Made by a program: the position numbers and the translations under genes
NCBI GenBank assembly: GCA_000729835.1
Contig: JFHB01000242.1
Location: 1-42,983 of the forward strand
Length of the DNA stretch: 42,983 bases
DNA from: Atkinsonella hypoxylon
Taxonomy: Eukaryota; Ascomycota; Sordariomycetes; Hypocreales; Clavicipitaceae
Direction: 5' to 3'
The notes under the pieces: generated by a model
Told to the model about the DNA's origin: nothing
The model's input: the letters and a program-made list of their open reading frames with translations, nothing else
Databases searched by the model: none
Part shown: positions 21,777 through 31,267 of the stretch, piece after piece
How the letters are laid out: every line of letters begins with the position of its first letter
Position numbering within the stretch: the stretch's first letter is position 1

Positions 21777-24700
21777 TTATACCAGCATTTCTTCATAAGT
21801 TAAGTCCCATCCTTCTTCACCGTCAAGGCAAAGCTGTGCACCATTGCGAATAAGCTCATCTATTAAAGAATCCGAGAGAGTTTCTACGTCTAAGTCTTGC
21901 ATTAGATTAGTGGCGTGTAGATCTTCTAACGTAGGAATTAAGGCAGGATCCTTAAGTCTTTGAATAGACCGGGAGATTCGCCTATTACTTGCAGCGACAG
22001 TACTTCGTTGGTTTCTCTCAAACTCAGGGATTAAGGGACCTTGAGGATTGAGATTTGTATGTGCATCTTTGCGATAGAGCTGCGTTTCATCGTACAAGGG
22101 ACCCTGAACGGCCCCAATGGTGGGGTTCTTATGTAGGATAAGTCTCTGTGAATCTAGGTACGTTTTTTTGGAATACAGCGCGACAGTGGAAAGGCTTGCA
22201 TCATGGCTTGTAGTAACAAGTGGCGGCGGCTCAGGATGCGGCGTAAATGGTTTAGGACGGCGAATTTGGCGATTGAGACCCGGTAATGTGATAAAATGGG
22301 AGTCTAGGGCATCCCGTTTGTCGACGGACAAGAGGAACACGCGGCCGGTAGCATCGCCAACAGCGAGCTTAGAGCGATCAGGAGAGAAGACGCCGCACGA
22401 TATAGGACCCGGTGCTTCAAGGAGGTTTCGGACGAACGGTCGGCGCATATAGCGGATATTCCAGACTTTAATAACGCCGTCACTGGAACCTGTGTAGAGG
22501 CGGTCTGCCGTGGTACCCCATGCGCAAAACTTGACCCCGGTATCTTCTTTTTCGCGATCAAATGTGAAATCATCTAGCGGGTAATCATGCTTTAGTACGT
22601 GAATAGGCCGATCTCCTTGCGCCGTGTCCCAGACATAAACTCTCCCATCCGTGCAACCTGCAGCAATAAAGGCGTGCAAGAGGGAATTAGGCATGATTGT
22701 CAATTCGTTAATGTCCGAAGCAGGGCAGTCAAGCTTCTGGATCTCGCAATACGCCCCGTCTGTCCGCCCCCGGTCCAACTGGAAAATGTGTATATTGGTA
22801 CGTGTCCCATGTTCCATAACGAGACCAGATCGCGACGTGGCTGCTATAAAGCGAGGTATTTTCGGATGCCACATAATCTCAAATACATTTGCTGTGCTTT
22901 GTGTCAAGAGCGGAATTTTGACTCTTCGATCTGCATCCCAAAGAACAATCTCGCCTGAATGTAACTTGTCCTCGGGAATATGGCTGTCATCGCAAGTTAG
23001 GCTACGGGGTGAATAGCCAATAGCTAGCAAATGTTGCGTGCCTGGCGAACGCCCCCACTGCATCGTTGCAGGGAAAAATGCCCATTTTTCAGATATTTCA
23101 GCGGCATTTCGGGTACAGGGAACAGTATAGTATTCACTTTTCTGCACATTACTGGGATCCACAGTATAAATGCGAATGGCTTCTGTAGGCACGTCCGCCG
23201 CCGTCGCAACACGGCCTGATCCATCCTTGGCGGCAGCAACAAAGTTGACCTTGCCTTGGTGATGCCATGTCGCTATAGCTTCCATGGAATGCGCCTTCTT
23301 TGATATATTCCACACCTTGACCGTCATGTCAAAACTGGAGGTAAAGGCCCGGCCATGGACATCGTCATAGTCAGAGGATACAACTGACGAGTAAAGCCAG
23401 GGGTCCTGGCTTTGCCGCATAGCGTCTGTTGAATTCTCGCCTCGTTCCACCACAGGTCGTGGGATTCTGTGATCAGCGAAGGCCTGAAGGGTGCCTTTTA
23501 CTGTCGAGCAAAGCAGCAAATTCCCTGGTTTGTTGTATTGTTGATGATGCGAGTCTGAATGGGCAGTTGTCCCACAAATAATATGATCTTTGGGAGCCCA
23601 GCACATCGTAGTGATATCACCTGCACAATTGGTGAACTCGGCAATTACTGATAAGCCGTCCTCATGACATACTCGAAATTGGTTCTGAAAGTTCGCATAT
23701 TGTCTCATACGCCCGAATCCAGTATTGCCTTCTAGTTCGCGAGCTAGGAGCATTGAGGAAACTCGATTTGTGCGGCGGTTGAGGGCACGAGTTTCACAAT
23801 CGACTTTCCTGAGCGAAAGTACACAAGGATTTGAGTTTACTCTTCCGGCTTGAATATCAGAGCAGAAATTTCGAATATCTTCGGCTGTTCGTCCAGCAAT
23901 GCCATTGCCTATAATTGTGGCAATGTCATATCTTGGAATTAGTTGCGCTAAGGTCTCCTTTGACTTAGGACACGGCAACTGCATAGGCAACGTCGACTGA
24001 AACTTTGTGATAATTTCTGCAATTTCGAGAGAGGTAAAGTCGGCATGATAAGCAACAGGAAGTGGCATGTAGTCTTCCAGTGGAGCAAGGTTCCCCGCCC
24101 CTTGGGCAAGTGCGTCGCGGGACTCGGCTGTTAAATAAGGTTTCCTTCGTAGTTGTAGCCACGTGCAAACAGCCGGCAACGTATCATTTGGTAGTCTTGC
24201 GAGCTGTGGCTCCGGTGTTGTTGGCTTTGGTGTTTGCGTTGATCGGGTGTTCGATTTCTTGGAGGCAAAAGGTATGGACTGAGCTGGTTTCAGAGAAGAT
24301 TGCGACTCAGCCTTGGAGAGTTTAGGATGCTTCAGTAGAGGTTTCGGTGGGCTTGGGTCGACGTTTGGCTCGGGTTTTTGATACTCCTACCAGTCGAATC
24401 GTTAGCGGTGACTGCAGAGCAAAAGAAAGTAATGTGAAAGCGGTCCAGTCATTACAGGAAGAGTTGCTAGCTGCTGAACCAACAGTGCTGCACGAGTCTC
24501 TAGATCGACTGCTTCGTGGAGTTTCAAGTTACCATTAGCTGCCTCAACTTTATTGAGAAACTTGGTTGATACAAGCAATTTTGTCACAGCCTGAAGCGCG
24601 AAGTCAGCTAGCTTTCGAGAAATAAAAAGTGCTCTTTCCGTGAGTTATGTCAAGTGAAATAAATAAACCTACATCAACACCAATCCTGTCCACAGCGAAT

Positions 24701-24975
24701 CGTGCGGGTGATAATCGATCGAGCGCCCTTACGACATGTGGTACAAACAGTTTCTGCACGCACGCTTTTGCTTGCTCTCGCTGCCGAGCCCCCTCCCCAA
24801 CCCGCCGCTTCTTGGCAGGCGATTCATCCCCCAAAGCAGCAAAACCAGCATGTTTTGTAGGCCATGATGTATGCGGCAAGACGGTCGTTGTCGTTGTCGT
24901 TGTCGTCGTCGTAGGTTCTTCGAGCGTTAGGTCTATCACCACCCGGGGGGTGACACTCATAGACGCGACACTCAT
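21777..24975 (-). CDS. WD40-repeat protein, predicted nuclear, 3 exons, 1015 aa
   Basis: The model is exon 1 24673-24975, exon 2 24456-24590, exon 3 21777-24386, all joined in phase 0. Intron 1 (82 bp) has GTAGGT, AGCTGAC and CAG; intron 2 (69 bp) has GTAATG, CGCTAAC and TAG. Start choice: Met at 24975, with a second in-frame Met at 24960 as alternative. Residues 12-17 read VVIDLT, a SUMO-interaction-like motif, followed by ten threonines and a basic PAKKRRV nuclear signal at 53-59. WD-type blades spread over about residues 395-835, with recognisable VKVWNI (502-507), EIVLWDAD, GRVYVWDTA (727-735) and GVIKVWNIR (783-791). An acidic C-terminus follows. WD40 proteins are binding platforms; the partner is unknown and I do not recognise the family. 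The 800 residues from 24179 begin at TTG and are an internal part, not the start. Splice sites are predictions. Confidence 0.85.
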
Positions 24976-25260
24976 AGGGTAACTCTCGGGTATTGCCCAG
25001 GCTCTTCTGCTGAGGCTGCGCCTTAGAGCACAACCTCGACACAGAAAGCTGGCGAGTAATGTCTTCGAACACTAAACCACTGACTCTGAGTTCTATACTT
25101 ATAGCACGAAAGCCAGAGGCGAGGGAAACCAAACGCCACTTCCTCGTTATAGACGCGTTAAAGAAGTGGGAATAGTTCAGGAAGGAAGGGGCTGAACTAA
25201 ATGTGCTATAGAACGGGTTCGGAAGATCTTTAATCCGTCTTAGGCTGGCATCCACTAGGC
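24976..25260 (-). promoter_or_regulatory. Upstream region of gene 1
   Basis: This is GC-moderate, non-repetitive sequence before the first Met. An overlapping 143-codon frame begins at 25255 in another phase and runs into exon 1. It could act as an upstream open frame but has no protein-like features. No clear TATA box was seen. Confidence 0.4.
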
Positions 25261-25917
25261 GCGTAACCTAAAAGGGAATCTATGTAAACACGTGACATAA
25301 TCTCAATGAATTTCTAATAAATCTATTATTTTAACAACTAAAATACCTAATCTTAACATCTTTTATATTTAAATTCATAACAAACTCTTCGAGTTCATTT
25401 TTAATCCCTTTACTATCGTTTGGGGATATCGCTCGCTACTAAGATATAATTTTAGATCATTATCTTACTAGACTGACTTGTTATAAATCTAGGGAACTAG
25501 TGTGCTTCGTTTTCAGGAAATATTATAGCTTATATTATATCGGATATCGTAGCCTAACTATTACTTTAGGGACTTATAAGAATATACTTTTATACTAACA
25601 AAGAGATTAGTCTAACTAGATATATATATTATTTTACATAGACTTCTTCTTCCACGTATTTCGTACTATAATATAATTATAACAATCTCCTGTATTCCGA
25701 GCTGTCTCTAACTCTAATATGATATATGAGTTAATGGCTCGGAGTATAAGGGGCTCGGAGTATAGTAGGAGTATGCACCACTAGTGCACGTTAGGATGTA
25801 ACCTCTTATAGGGAGCCCACAATCTCTTCTTCATATATGAATTTTATTTACAGTCAGTTATTTACGTACCTTATATTTATCACTATTGATTGATCATTTA
25901 AAGCACATTTTGTTGAC
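25261..25917. other. AT-rich intergenic sequence upstream of gene 1
   Basis: No gene was found. A short tandem duplication of GGCTCGGAGTAT lies at about 25736-25767. Confidence 0.5.
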
Positions 25918-26574
25918 TCAAAACCAACCCCTAAATAACTATATAGCCCACAAGACCACAATTCGATAGTGCGTGCACGCTACTTACGAAAAGGGATCGG
26001 AAAAAAGCGAGATATTTATTAGTGCATACTATTAAATAATAGTAGGTAAGAAGATTAAATAGTCTAGAAAGTTAAAAATAGTTTATTAGTTATAGCTTAA
26101 AAGATATATATGTGTAACGGACTAGGTCTTTAACCTAGTCTTGTAATATAGATGTCAATTGTACAGAGTTATGCGACTTGTACAATATGTATCCTTTTGT
26201 CGCAATTGGTAGTAGGCTACACAGGATTGGGCTAACACCTATATAGAGTGCGCAGGCATCCGCTATGGCCCAATTGGGCCACTCTATAACAATATACGCG
26301 TAAAGAGCTAAAAGTATTAATAAGTTAGAATAAGGATTAAAGGTAACAAAATATAAGATTTATAAGTATACAGTATTGTAAACTAGAATAGGCCAAAAGA
26401 TATTAATTGATTAAAGCAGCAAAAGACCAAAAAGAGCCAGCAAAAGCTGCTTGTATCTTTTTTTGTATCCTATAAGTCTAGGTAATATGCCTTTATAGGC
26501 AAAATTAGCATGTGCTATCCCCTACTAGTCTAATATAATAGTAATATAAGGGGATAACCTTGCTACGTCATACT
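25918..26574. repeat. Dispersed repeat F, copy 2, split by a 179-bp element
   Basis: It aligns with 20879-21353 in the same orientation. Shared blocks include CCCCTAAATAACTATA at the left and AAAAAGAGCCAGCAAAAGC near 26430. The two copies flank gene 1 as direct repeats about 5 kb apart. This copy keeps more GC in its first 100 bp (GTGCGTGCACGC), so it is less RIPped there. Confidence 0.7.
26113..26291 (+). mobile_element. 179-bp solo-LTR-like element, copy 1
   Basis: It starts TGTAACGG and ends TATAACA, flanked by ATATG on the left and ATATA on the right (a 5-bp duplication with one TG to TA change). Repeat F copy 1 shows the uninterrupted site. It contains a hairpin with 8-bp arms (26120-26127/26133-26140) and a perfect 16-bp palindrome TGGCCCAATTGGGCCA at 26266-26281. 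No coding capacity. A solo LTR is the simplest reading. Confidence 0.8.
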
Positions 26575-26851
26575 AGGAGACTACTTAGCATATATCAAGT
26601 AAAAGACTACTTTAATCTACTATAATCTATATGATTTATACTATATATATAGCTTACTCTAGACTACTACTATAATATCTAACTGTTATAGACTTAAGCC
26701 CTAGGCTTAGGTCTTTATATAGAGAACCAGAAGACAACTAAGGGGGAGAAGAGAGTACCTATTTAGATAGTTAGATAGAAGCGGACCGCGCCTAACTATA
26801 GGTTAACTAGGACTTTACTAGGCGCTATAGAGATAGAGACTAAAGGATAGC
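26575..26851. other. Intergenic sequence with a possible LTR relic
   Basis: No gene was found. At 26686 a TGTTATAGAC stretch is followed by an imperfect hairpin (GACTTAAGCC/GGCTTAGGTC). This is the same design as the start of the 179-bp element and may be a relic of a related LTR. Confidence 0.35.
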
Positions 26852-27262
26852 TGTTAAAAATAAGTTACCCTAATTCGTTACAGCGCTCTCAATATACAAG
26901 ATACCTGTTATGGAGTGGCCCAATTGGGCCATAGCGGATGCCTGCGCACTCCATGTGGGAGTTAGCCCAATCCTATCGTGGCCTCACCAACCGCGACAAA
27001 AGGATACGTATTGTACAAGTCGTATGACTCTTGTATAATTGATATCTATATTACAAGACTAGGTCAAAGACCTAGTCCGTTACAATACCACTATTCTTAG
27101 TTATCTGCTACATTCTACGTGATTAGTACTCTACACTACAGCTTGATTTAGGCCGCTGCTGCTTCTACTACGTGATAATTACTAGGAGCAATTACAGGTG
27201 CTAATCTAAGAGGCTTCACTACTCTCTTCTATCTAGTCCTGTAATCCTTATTATTTTCAATA
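26852..27262 (+). repeat. Degenerate solo LTR of the B/C Copia family with a large internal deletion
   Basis: It starts TGTTAAAAATAAG and ends TTTTCAATA like the LTR of element C. The middle (about 480 bp of the C LTR) is missing, with the junction at about 26872. It is itself interrupted at 26906-27084 by the second 179-bp element. Bases around it are less AT-rich than in B and C. Confidence 0.8.
26906..27084 (-). mobile_element. 179-bp solo-LTR-like element, copy 2
   Basis: It has the same length as copy 1 in inverted orientation, with an exact 5-bp duplication ATACC at 26901-26905 and 27085-27089. The 9-bp hairpin arms (27057-27065/27069-27077) are perfect here. The 16-bp palindrome is conserved at 26916-26931. 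Confidence 0.88.
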
Positions 27263-28399
27263 ATACCTCTATATAAGAGCTGATAAGGAACCAATAGTAA
27301 CTTAGTTAGATAGTGATATAGGCTAGGATGCCTTATACAGCTTAACATTATTACAACCTCTCAGCCGAGGTTGTAGCGTAGTGTTAAGGCTTCTGGTAGG
27401 GCACGTAGGACGGAGTAAAGGTTGAAGGGTGACCAGGTCTCTAATAATTAATTATATGCTAAGTAGGTCCTAGTGCTTGAGGGTCTCAATTTCTAGCCTT
27501 TTTCTTTTCCTTTAGCACATCTATCCGCCTTTTATACTCGTAGATTATGCGCAACGCCCCTACAGCTAGAGCATTGTGTCTCTGTAGCCTCGTTGTAGGT
27601 CTCGCGACCTGCACACGTACTCGCGTTGCTGCGGCTCGCGACTGCTCATAATACGTAGATCTTTTGGCGCAGTGGGTAAGCATTGTGCAATAATATTTTT
27701 TTTCCGCAAGAGATAGCTTTGAAGTATTAGTACCTCGCTAATCAACTAAATGAACTATGCCTTATTCTTCCAAGTTTATTCCCATAAAGAAACTAAATTA
27801 CTGTGATTTGCAAGAACCTTCTGTATATATAAAGAGCTTTTCAATTATTAGTAAATTAAGACGTAGCATTATTTATTTCATTAGAGCATTGTCTACTCCG
27901 GGCGGCTGATTTAAATTATTGAAATTATAGGATACAAGTTGATTTTAACTATTGCTAGCGCCTTTAATGTAGTTATCGCGTAGTGTTTAGACAGTGTTTT
28001 AGGCGAATAAGCTACGTAGAACGTAATAGTTACAGGAAGATACAGCGTGTATCAGTAACCTAGTCAAGTCCCTCCGCGGAGCTTTCCTTAAAAGGTTACA
28101 AAGTTGTTAAACCGTGATGCTACTTAGGTCGTCCCCACTCTTCGAAAAGCTAGATGGGTAATATCACGCAGTAACAAATAGTGACTCCCGCGCCGTAGTT
28201 TATTCATAGAAATGCAATGTATTTACGTGGCTACACCCTATGTCAATTAGTTGTCAAGAACACGCCCAGTATATACTCAGATAGCTACACGTAATTGGTT
28301 AATAGCGCTCTCATTCCAGACAATGCCCCTATGATCCCATAGTCAAATTTGATCACGCTCCGTATTCTCAAAAGCATACATAGACTTTCTACAAAAACT
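27263..28399. other. Intergenic region between the LTR relic and gene 2, with a divergent TRIM-like fragment
   Basis: No gene was accepted. At 27338-27385 (AGCTTAACATT..GAGGTTGTAGCG) and 27652-27695 (CTTTTGGCGCAGTGGGTAAGC) two blocks resemble the two halves of the 120-bp TRIM LTR read on the minus strand, separated by about 265 bp. That spacer is GC-richer and has a 65-codon open stretch on the minus strand (27486-27683) with Arg-rich composition that I do not recognise. From 27700 to 28399 nothing is recognised. Confidence 0.4.
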
Positions 28400-30710
28400 T
28401 TACAGCTTAGCTGAGCTAGGGGTCGAGGCGCTGTTAATTTCAGCATACATCGCGTCAATTTCGGCGCGATACTTTTTGGCCGCTTGGGGTCTCTTCAGCT
28501 TAAGTCTATTCACAAATTTTGATTAGTCTGACATAGAAATGCAAGATGATGTAGATAGACGAATCGTGGAAAGAAGATCTGTGTGTTGACAGAGATTGGT
28601 TTTCAGAGATCTGGGTGTACTCACGTGGGGGTAAGAAGTTCATTTTCAATCGAGAAGGGCTCAAGCTCCAAGTAGACGCCGCGGACCTTCTCAAAGCTGT
28701 TGAATTTGTGCTTCTGGCCGATTTTGTCGAGGACTTTGAGGAAGGCTTGCCGGACTTTGGGATCCTTGGCAGCCGCTTTCAAATCGCTGGATTCGGTCGT
28801 CACGGTGCGGCCCAAAACTTTGGAGGCCCAAGCAGGGAAGTTTTCGGGGTCCACACCGAAGATGGCCACGAGTGTGGACTCCTTAGAATCACCGTGGACG
28901 TAGCTCATGTTTATTAGGTTGGTATTTGCGGCGTAAACATTCTCAATGCGCTCTGGAGAAATGTATTCTCCCTGGGACAGCTTAAGAACGTTCTTCTTTC
29001 TGTCGATAATCTTGAAGCGACCGAGCTTGTCAACTTCGCAGATATCTCCAGTATGGAACCAACCATCTGCCTCTAAAACCTTTTTGGTCTCCTCTTCATT
29101 TTTGTAGTACTCCTTAAAAACGGCAGAACCTCGAATCAGGAGTTCGCCGCGGGGGTTAGGCTTGTCATCGACGGTGTAGTCATAGTCCGGAACAGACTCC
29201 AAACACAATTCGATGTGACCCATGGGGGGACCAATATTGCCGGTTGTGAAGTCGCCCTTCATCTGGATAGCACCAGTGGCGTATGTTTCAGTCATGCCCC
29301 AACCTTGCTGGAAGTCGTTGGCGAAGGCGGCGCGCAGGAACTCCTGGACATCTGGGTCCAGCTGAGCACTTCCACTGATCATGGTGTGGGTCTTGTCGAG
29401 ACCGACGGCAGCTCGCACCTTCTTGGTCCAGATTCTGTCCCAGAAGAAGTGAGTGTTAGAGGCTTGGCCAGGTGGGGCCTTCATGGCGGCTTTCTTGGAG
29501 TCGATAACATGTCTAGACAAGGCACCACGAATACCTTCGGCCTCAACTGTAGCCGCACGGATGGCAGAGTTAAATCGATTGAACAGACGAGGAACAGAGA
29601 TAAAGCCAGTGGGCTTGAGGATTTTCATATCATCTACAAGGCCAAGAACATCCCCTCGGAAGAACCCAATAGCAGCACCCTCGGACAGGGCGGTGTGGTC
29701 AACAAGTCGGCCATAAATATGGGCAAGCGGCAGGTAAGAGATGTGAATGTCACTGTCCTTGATGTGGCCTCCAAGACGAGCGGCGGCATTAGCGGCGACG
29801 GCGTTGCCGTGTGTAAGAACCACACCCTTGGGGGGGCCGGTGGTGCCAGAAGTATAATTTATGGTGGCGATGTCGTCCCAAGCAGGTTCTCGAAAAGGAC
29901 GACCTGACTCAAGACCAATCTTCTCCACGTCGCCCATGGAGTAGACCTTGATTCCATGCTGAGCAGCAAGTTCATTAAGCACGGCAGCCTTGGATTGACC
30001 TGGAAGCTCACCGCTATCCAAGGGATCCATAGAGACAATCAGCTTCAGTGTGGGGATGCGAGGCGCAAGCTTGATGAGCTTGGGAATGTGAGCGAGTGAG
30101 CAAACAATGCTGGGCAGTTCAGCATGATTGATGATGTACTCGGTGGCATCGGGACCAAGAGACTCATAGAGGGACACGGTATAGAGGGCTTGAGAAGCGG
30201 CGCCGAGGTCTAAAGTAGTTGCCAAAAGAGGTCAGCATCTGTACGACATTACCCATGCGATTCTTGGACTTTTTAATGCCTACCAGCAATCTGCCACTCG
30301 GGTCGGTTTTGAGACCAAAGACCAACACCGTGCTGTTCATGGGGATGGCCGATACGCTTGTGAATTTCCACCAGACCAGCTCCGAAATTCTTTCTTCGCT
30401 CAGCTACTTCGCCGTAGGTCACCCATTCAAAAGCGTCACCCCAAGTCTGGGTGGTTGGATTCCACTTGCGAGTACCCATGCACTTTTTGCCGGGTCGCTT
30501 GCGGGCTGAGGCCTCGAAAAGATCGTGGATAGAGCGGATCGATGGGTCAAAGGTGGTCAAGAGCTCTCTGTCGCGGAACCTCCAGCCTCTGTAGACTGCA
30601 CTGCGGCCAGGACGCTCCGAGCCTGGGATAGGAACGCCATACGGGAATCCAGGCGGAGGTATTGCGCCCAGCTCGATCTTGAGCGCGGTAGGATCCCGTG
30701 CAGGAGCCAT
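28400..30710 (-). CDS. Long-chain acyl-CoA synthetase with peroxisomal targeting signal, 3 exons, 705 aa
   Basis: The exons are 30284-30710, 28625-30209 and 28400-28505. Introns are 74 bp (GTAGGC, GCTGAC, TAG) and 119 bp (GTGAGT to TAG). The start MAPARD sits in a good context (ACC before ATGG). The enzyme activates long-chain fatty acids: fatty acid + ATP + CoA gives acyl-CoA + AMP + PPi. The ATP/AMP-binding motif YTSGTTGPPKG lies at about 261-271, QGWGMTETYATG at about 443-454, and the fatty-acyl-CoA synthetase signature at 524-557 (starts DGWFHTGD, contains IIDRKKN). The length fits the Faa family of about 700 residues. The last three residues are AKL, a PTS1 variant, and no N-terminal membrane helix is seen, so peroxisomal beta-oxidation is the likely role. 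The second intron isolates the last 35 codons, including the signal; unspliced transcript would stop one codon after the junction. Confidence 0.95.
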
Positions 30711-31230
30711 GGTCTGTATAGAGGCTTTTGCGAGGTGTCTACAGAGAGAAACTTCGGGCGAAACTGGGCCAGGAGGAGGTCTGGTTGAAACCACAGAGGC
30801 ACAAAAAAAAAAAAAGGTATAAAGAGGTGTTGGCGGGAAGATTTGGGGATATGGAAAAGACAAGAAGCAAAGCAACAAAAGAGGAAAGGTAGCAACAAGT
30901 GGTTTCCGGGGTAAGCCGGAGGACGGAGGGAAAGCTGGGGGGACTGGAGGTCGAGAATAGTAAGCTGAAGGGCAACAAAGTCTAGTTTGGTAGGCAGACG
31001 AATGATCGGTGGTGTTCAACAATCTGGTTTGGCCGTGCAACTTCTTAATCAGGGCATGATGCCGAACGAACGTGGTGGGGTCTCACAGCGAGCAGACAAG
31101 CAAGTTGGAGCGTAGAGGTGGATTCGATGTACGTACGTACTTGCGTTCGTGGTACAGCATGTAGCTAGGTAGGCAGATAGGAACTCCGTGCGTAGGTACC
31201 TAAGGAATAGGCGAAACTGCAGCTAGGTTC
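30711..31230 (-). promoter_or_regulatory. 5' untranslated region and proximal promoter of the acyl-CoA synthetase
   Basis: On the coding strand this is strongly pyrimidine-rich, with long CT stretches and a 13-base T run at about 30803-30815, typical of expressed fungal genes. An open frame continues upstream of the Met at 30710 to 31040, but its low-complexity, Pro/Ser/Phe-rich translation looks like untranslated sequence. A GTACGTACGTAC repeat lies at about 31130-31141. Confidence 0.6.
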
Positions 31231-31238
31231 GTGCTTGG

Positions 31239-31267
31239 GCCGAGGTCCCTAGAATCAAGACCTCGGC
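31239..31267. promoter_or_regulatory. Paired CCTCGG sites in an inverted repeat, candidate fatty-acid response element
   Basis: GCCGAGGTC (31239-31247) and GACCTCGGC (31259-31267) are perfect 9-bp inverted arms separated by 11 bp, about 530-560 bp upstream of the start codon. Each contains CCTCGG, the core recognised by FarA/FarB in Aspergillus and Ctf1-type Zn2Cys6 regulators of fatty-acid catabolism. A regulatory role is inferred from this known motif and the identity of the downstream gene. Confidence 0.6.

Noticed and set aside
21777..24179. The 800-codon frame as the complete WD40 gene
   Set aside because: Its first codon is TTG, and the frame is open upstream to 24386. Two good introns join it to an N-terminal part starting at 24975.
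24824..25255. A separate 143-codon gene upstream of gene 1
   Set aside because: It overlaps exon 1 of gene 1 in another frame, its protein has no recognisable features, and it probably is only an upstream frame.
27652..27700. tRNA gene (A-box-like GGCGCAGTGGGTAAGC followed by a T run)
   Set aside because: There is no B box or T arm between the A box and the T run. The block instead resembles the TRIM LTR.
30273..31040. Start of the acyl-CoA synthetase at the far upstream Met (31040)
   Set aside because: The extra 110 residues come from a CT-rich 5' untranslated-type sequence. The Met at 30710 has a good context and gives the family length.
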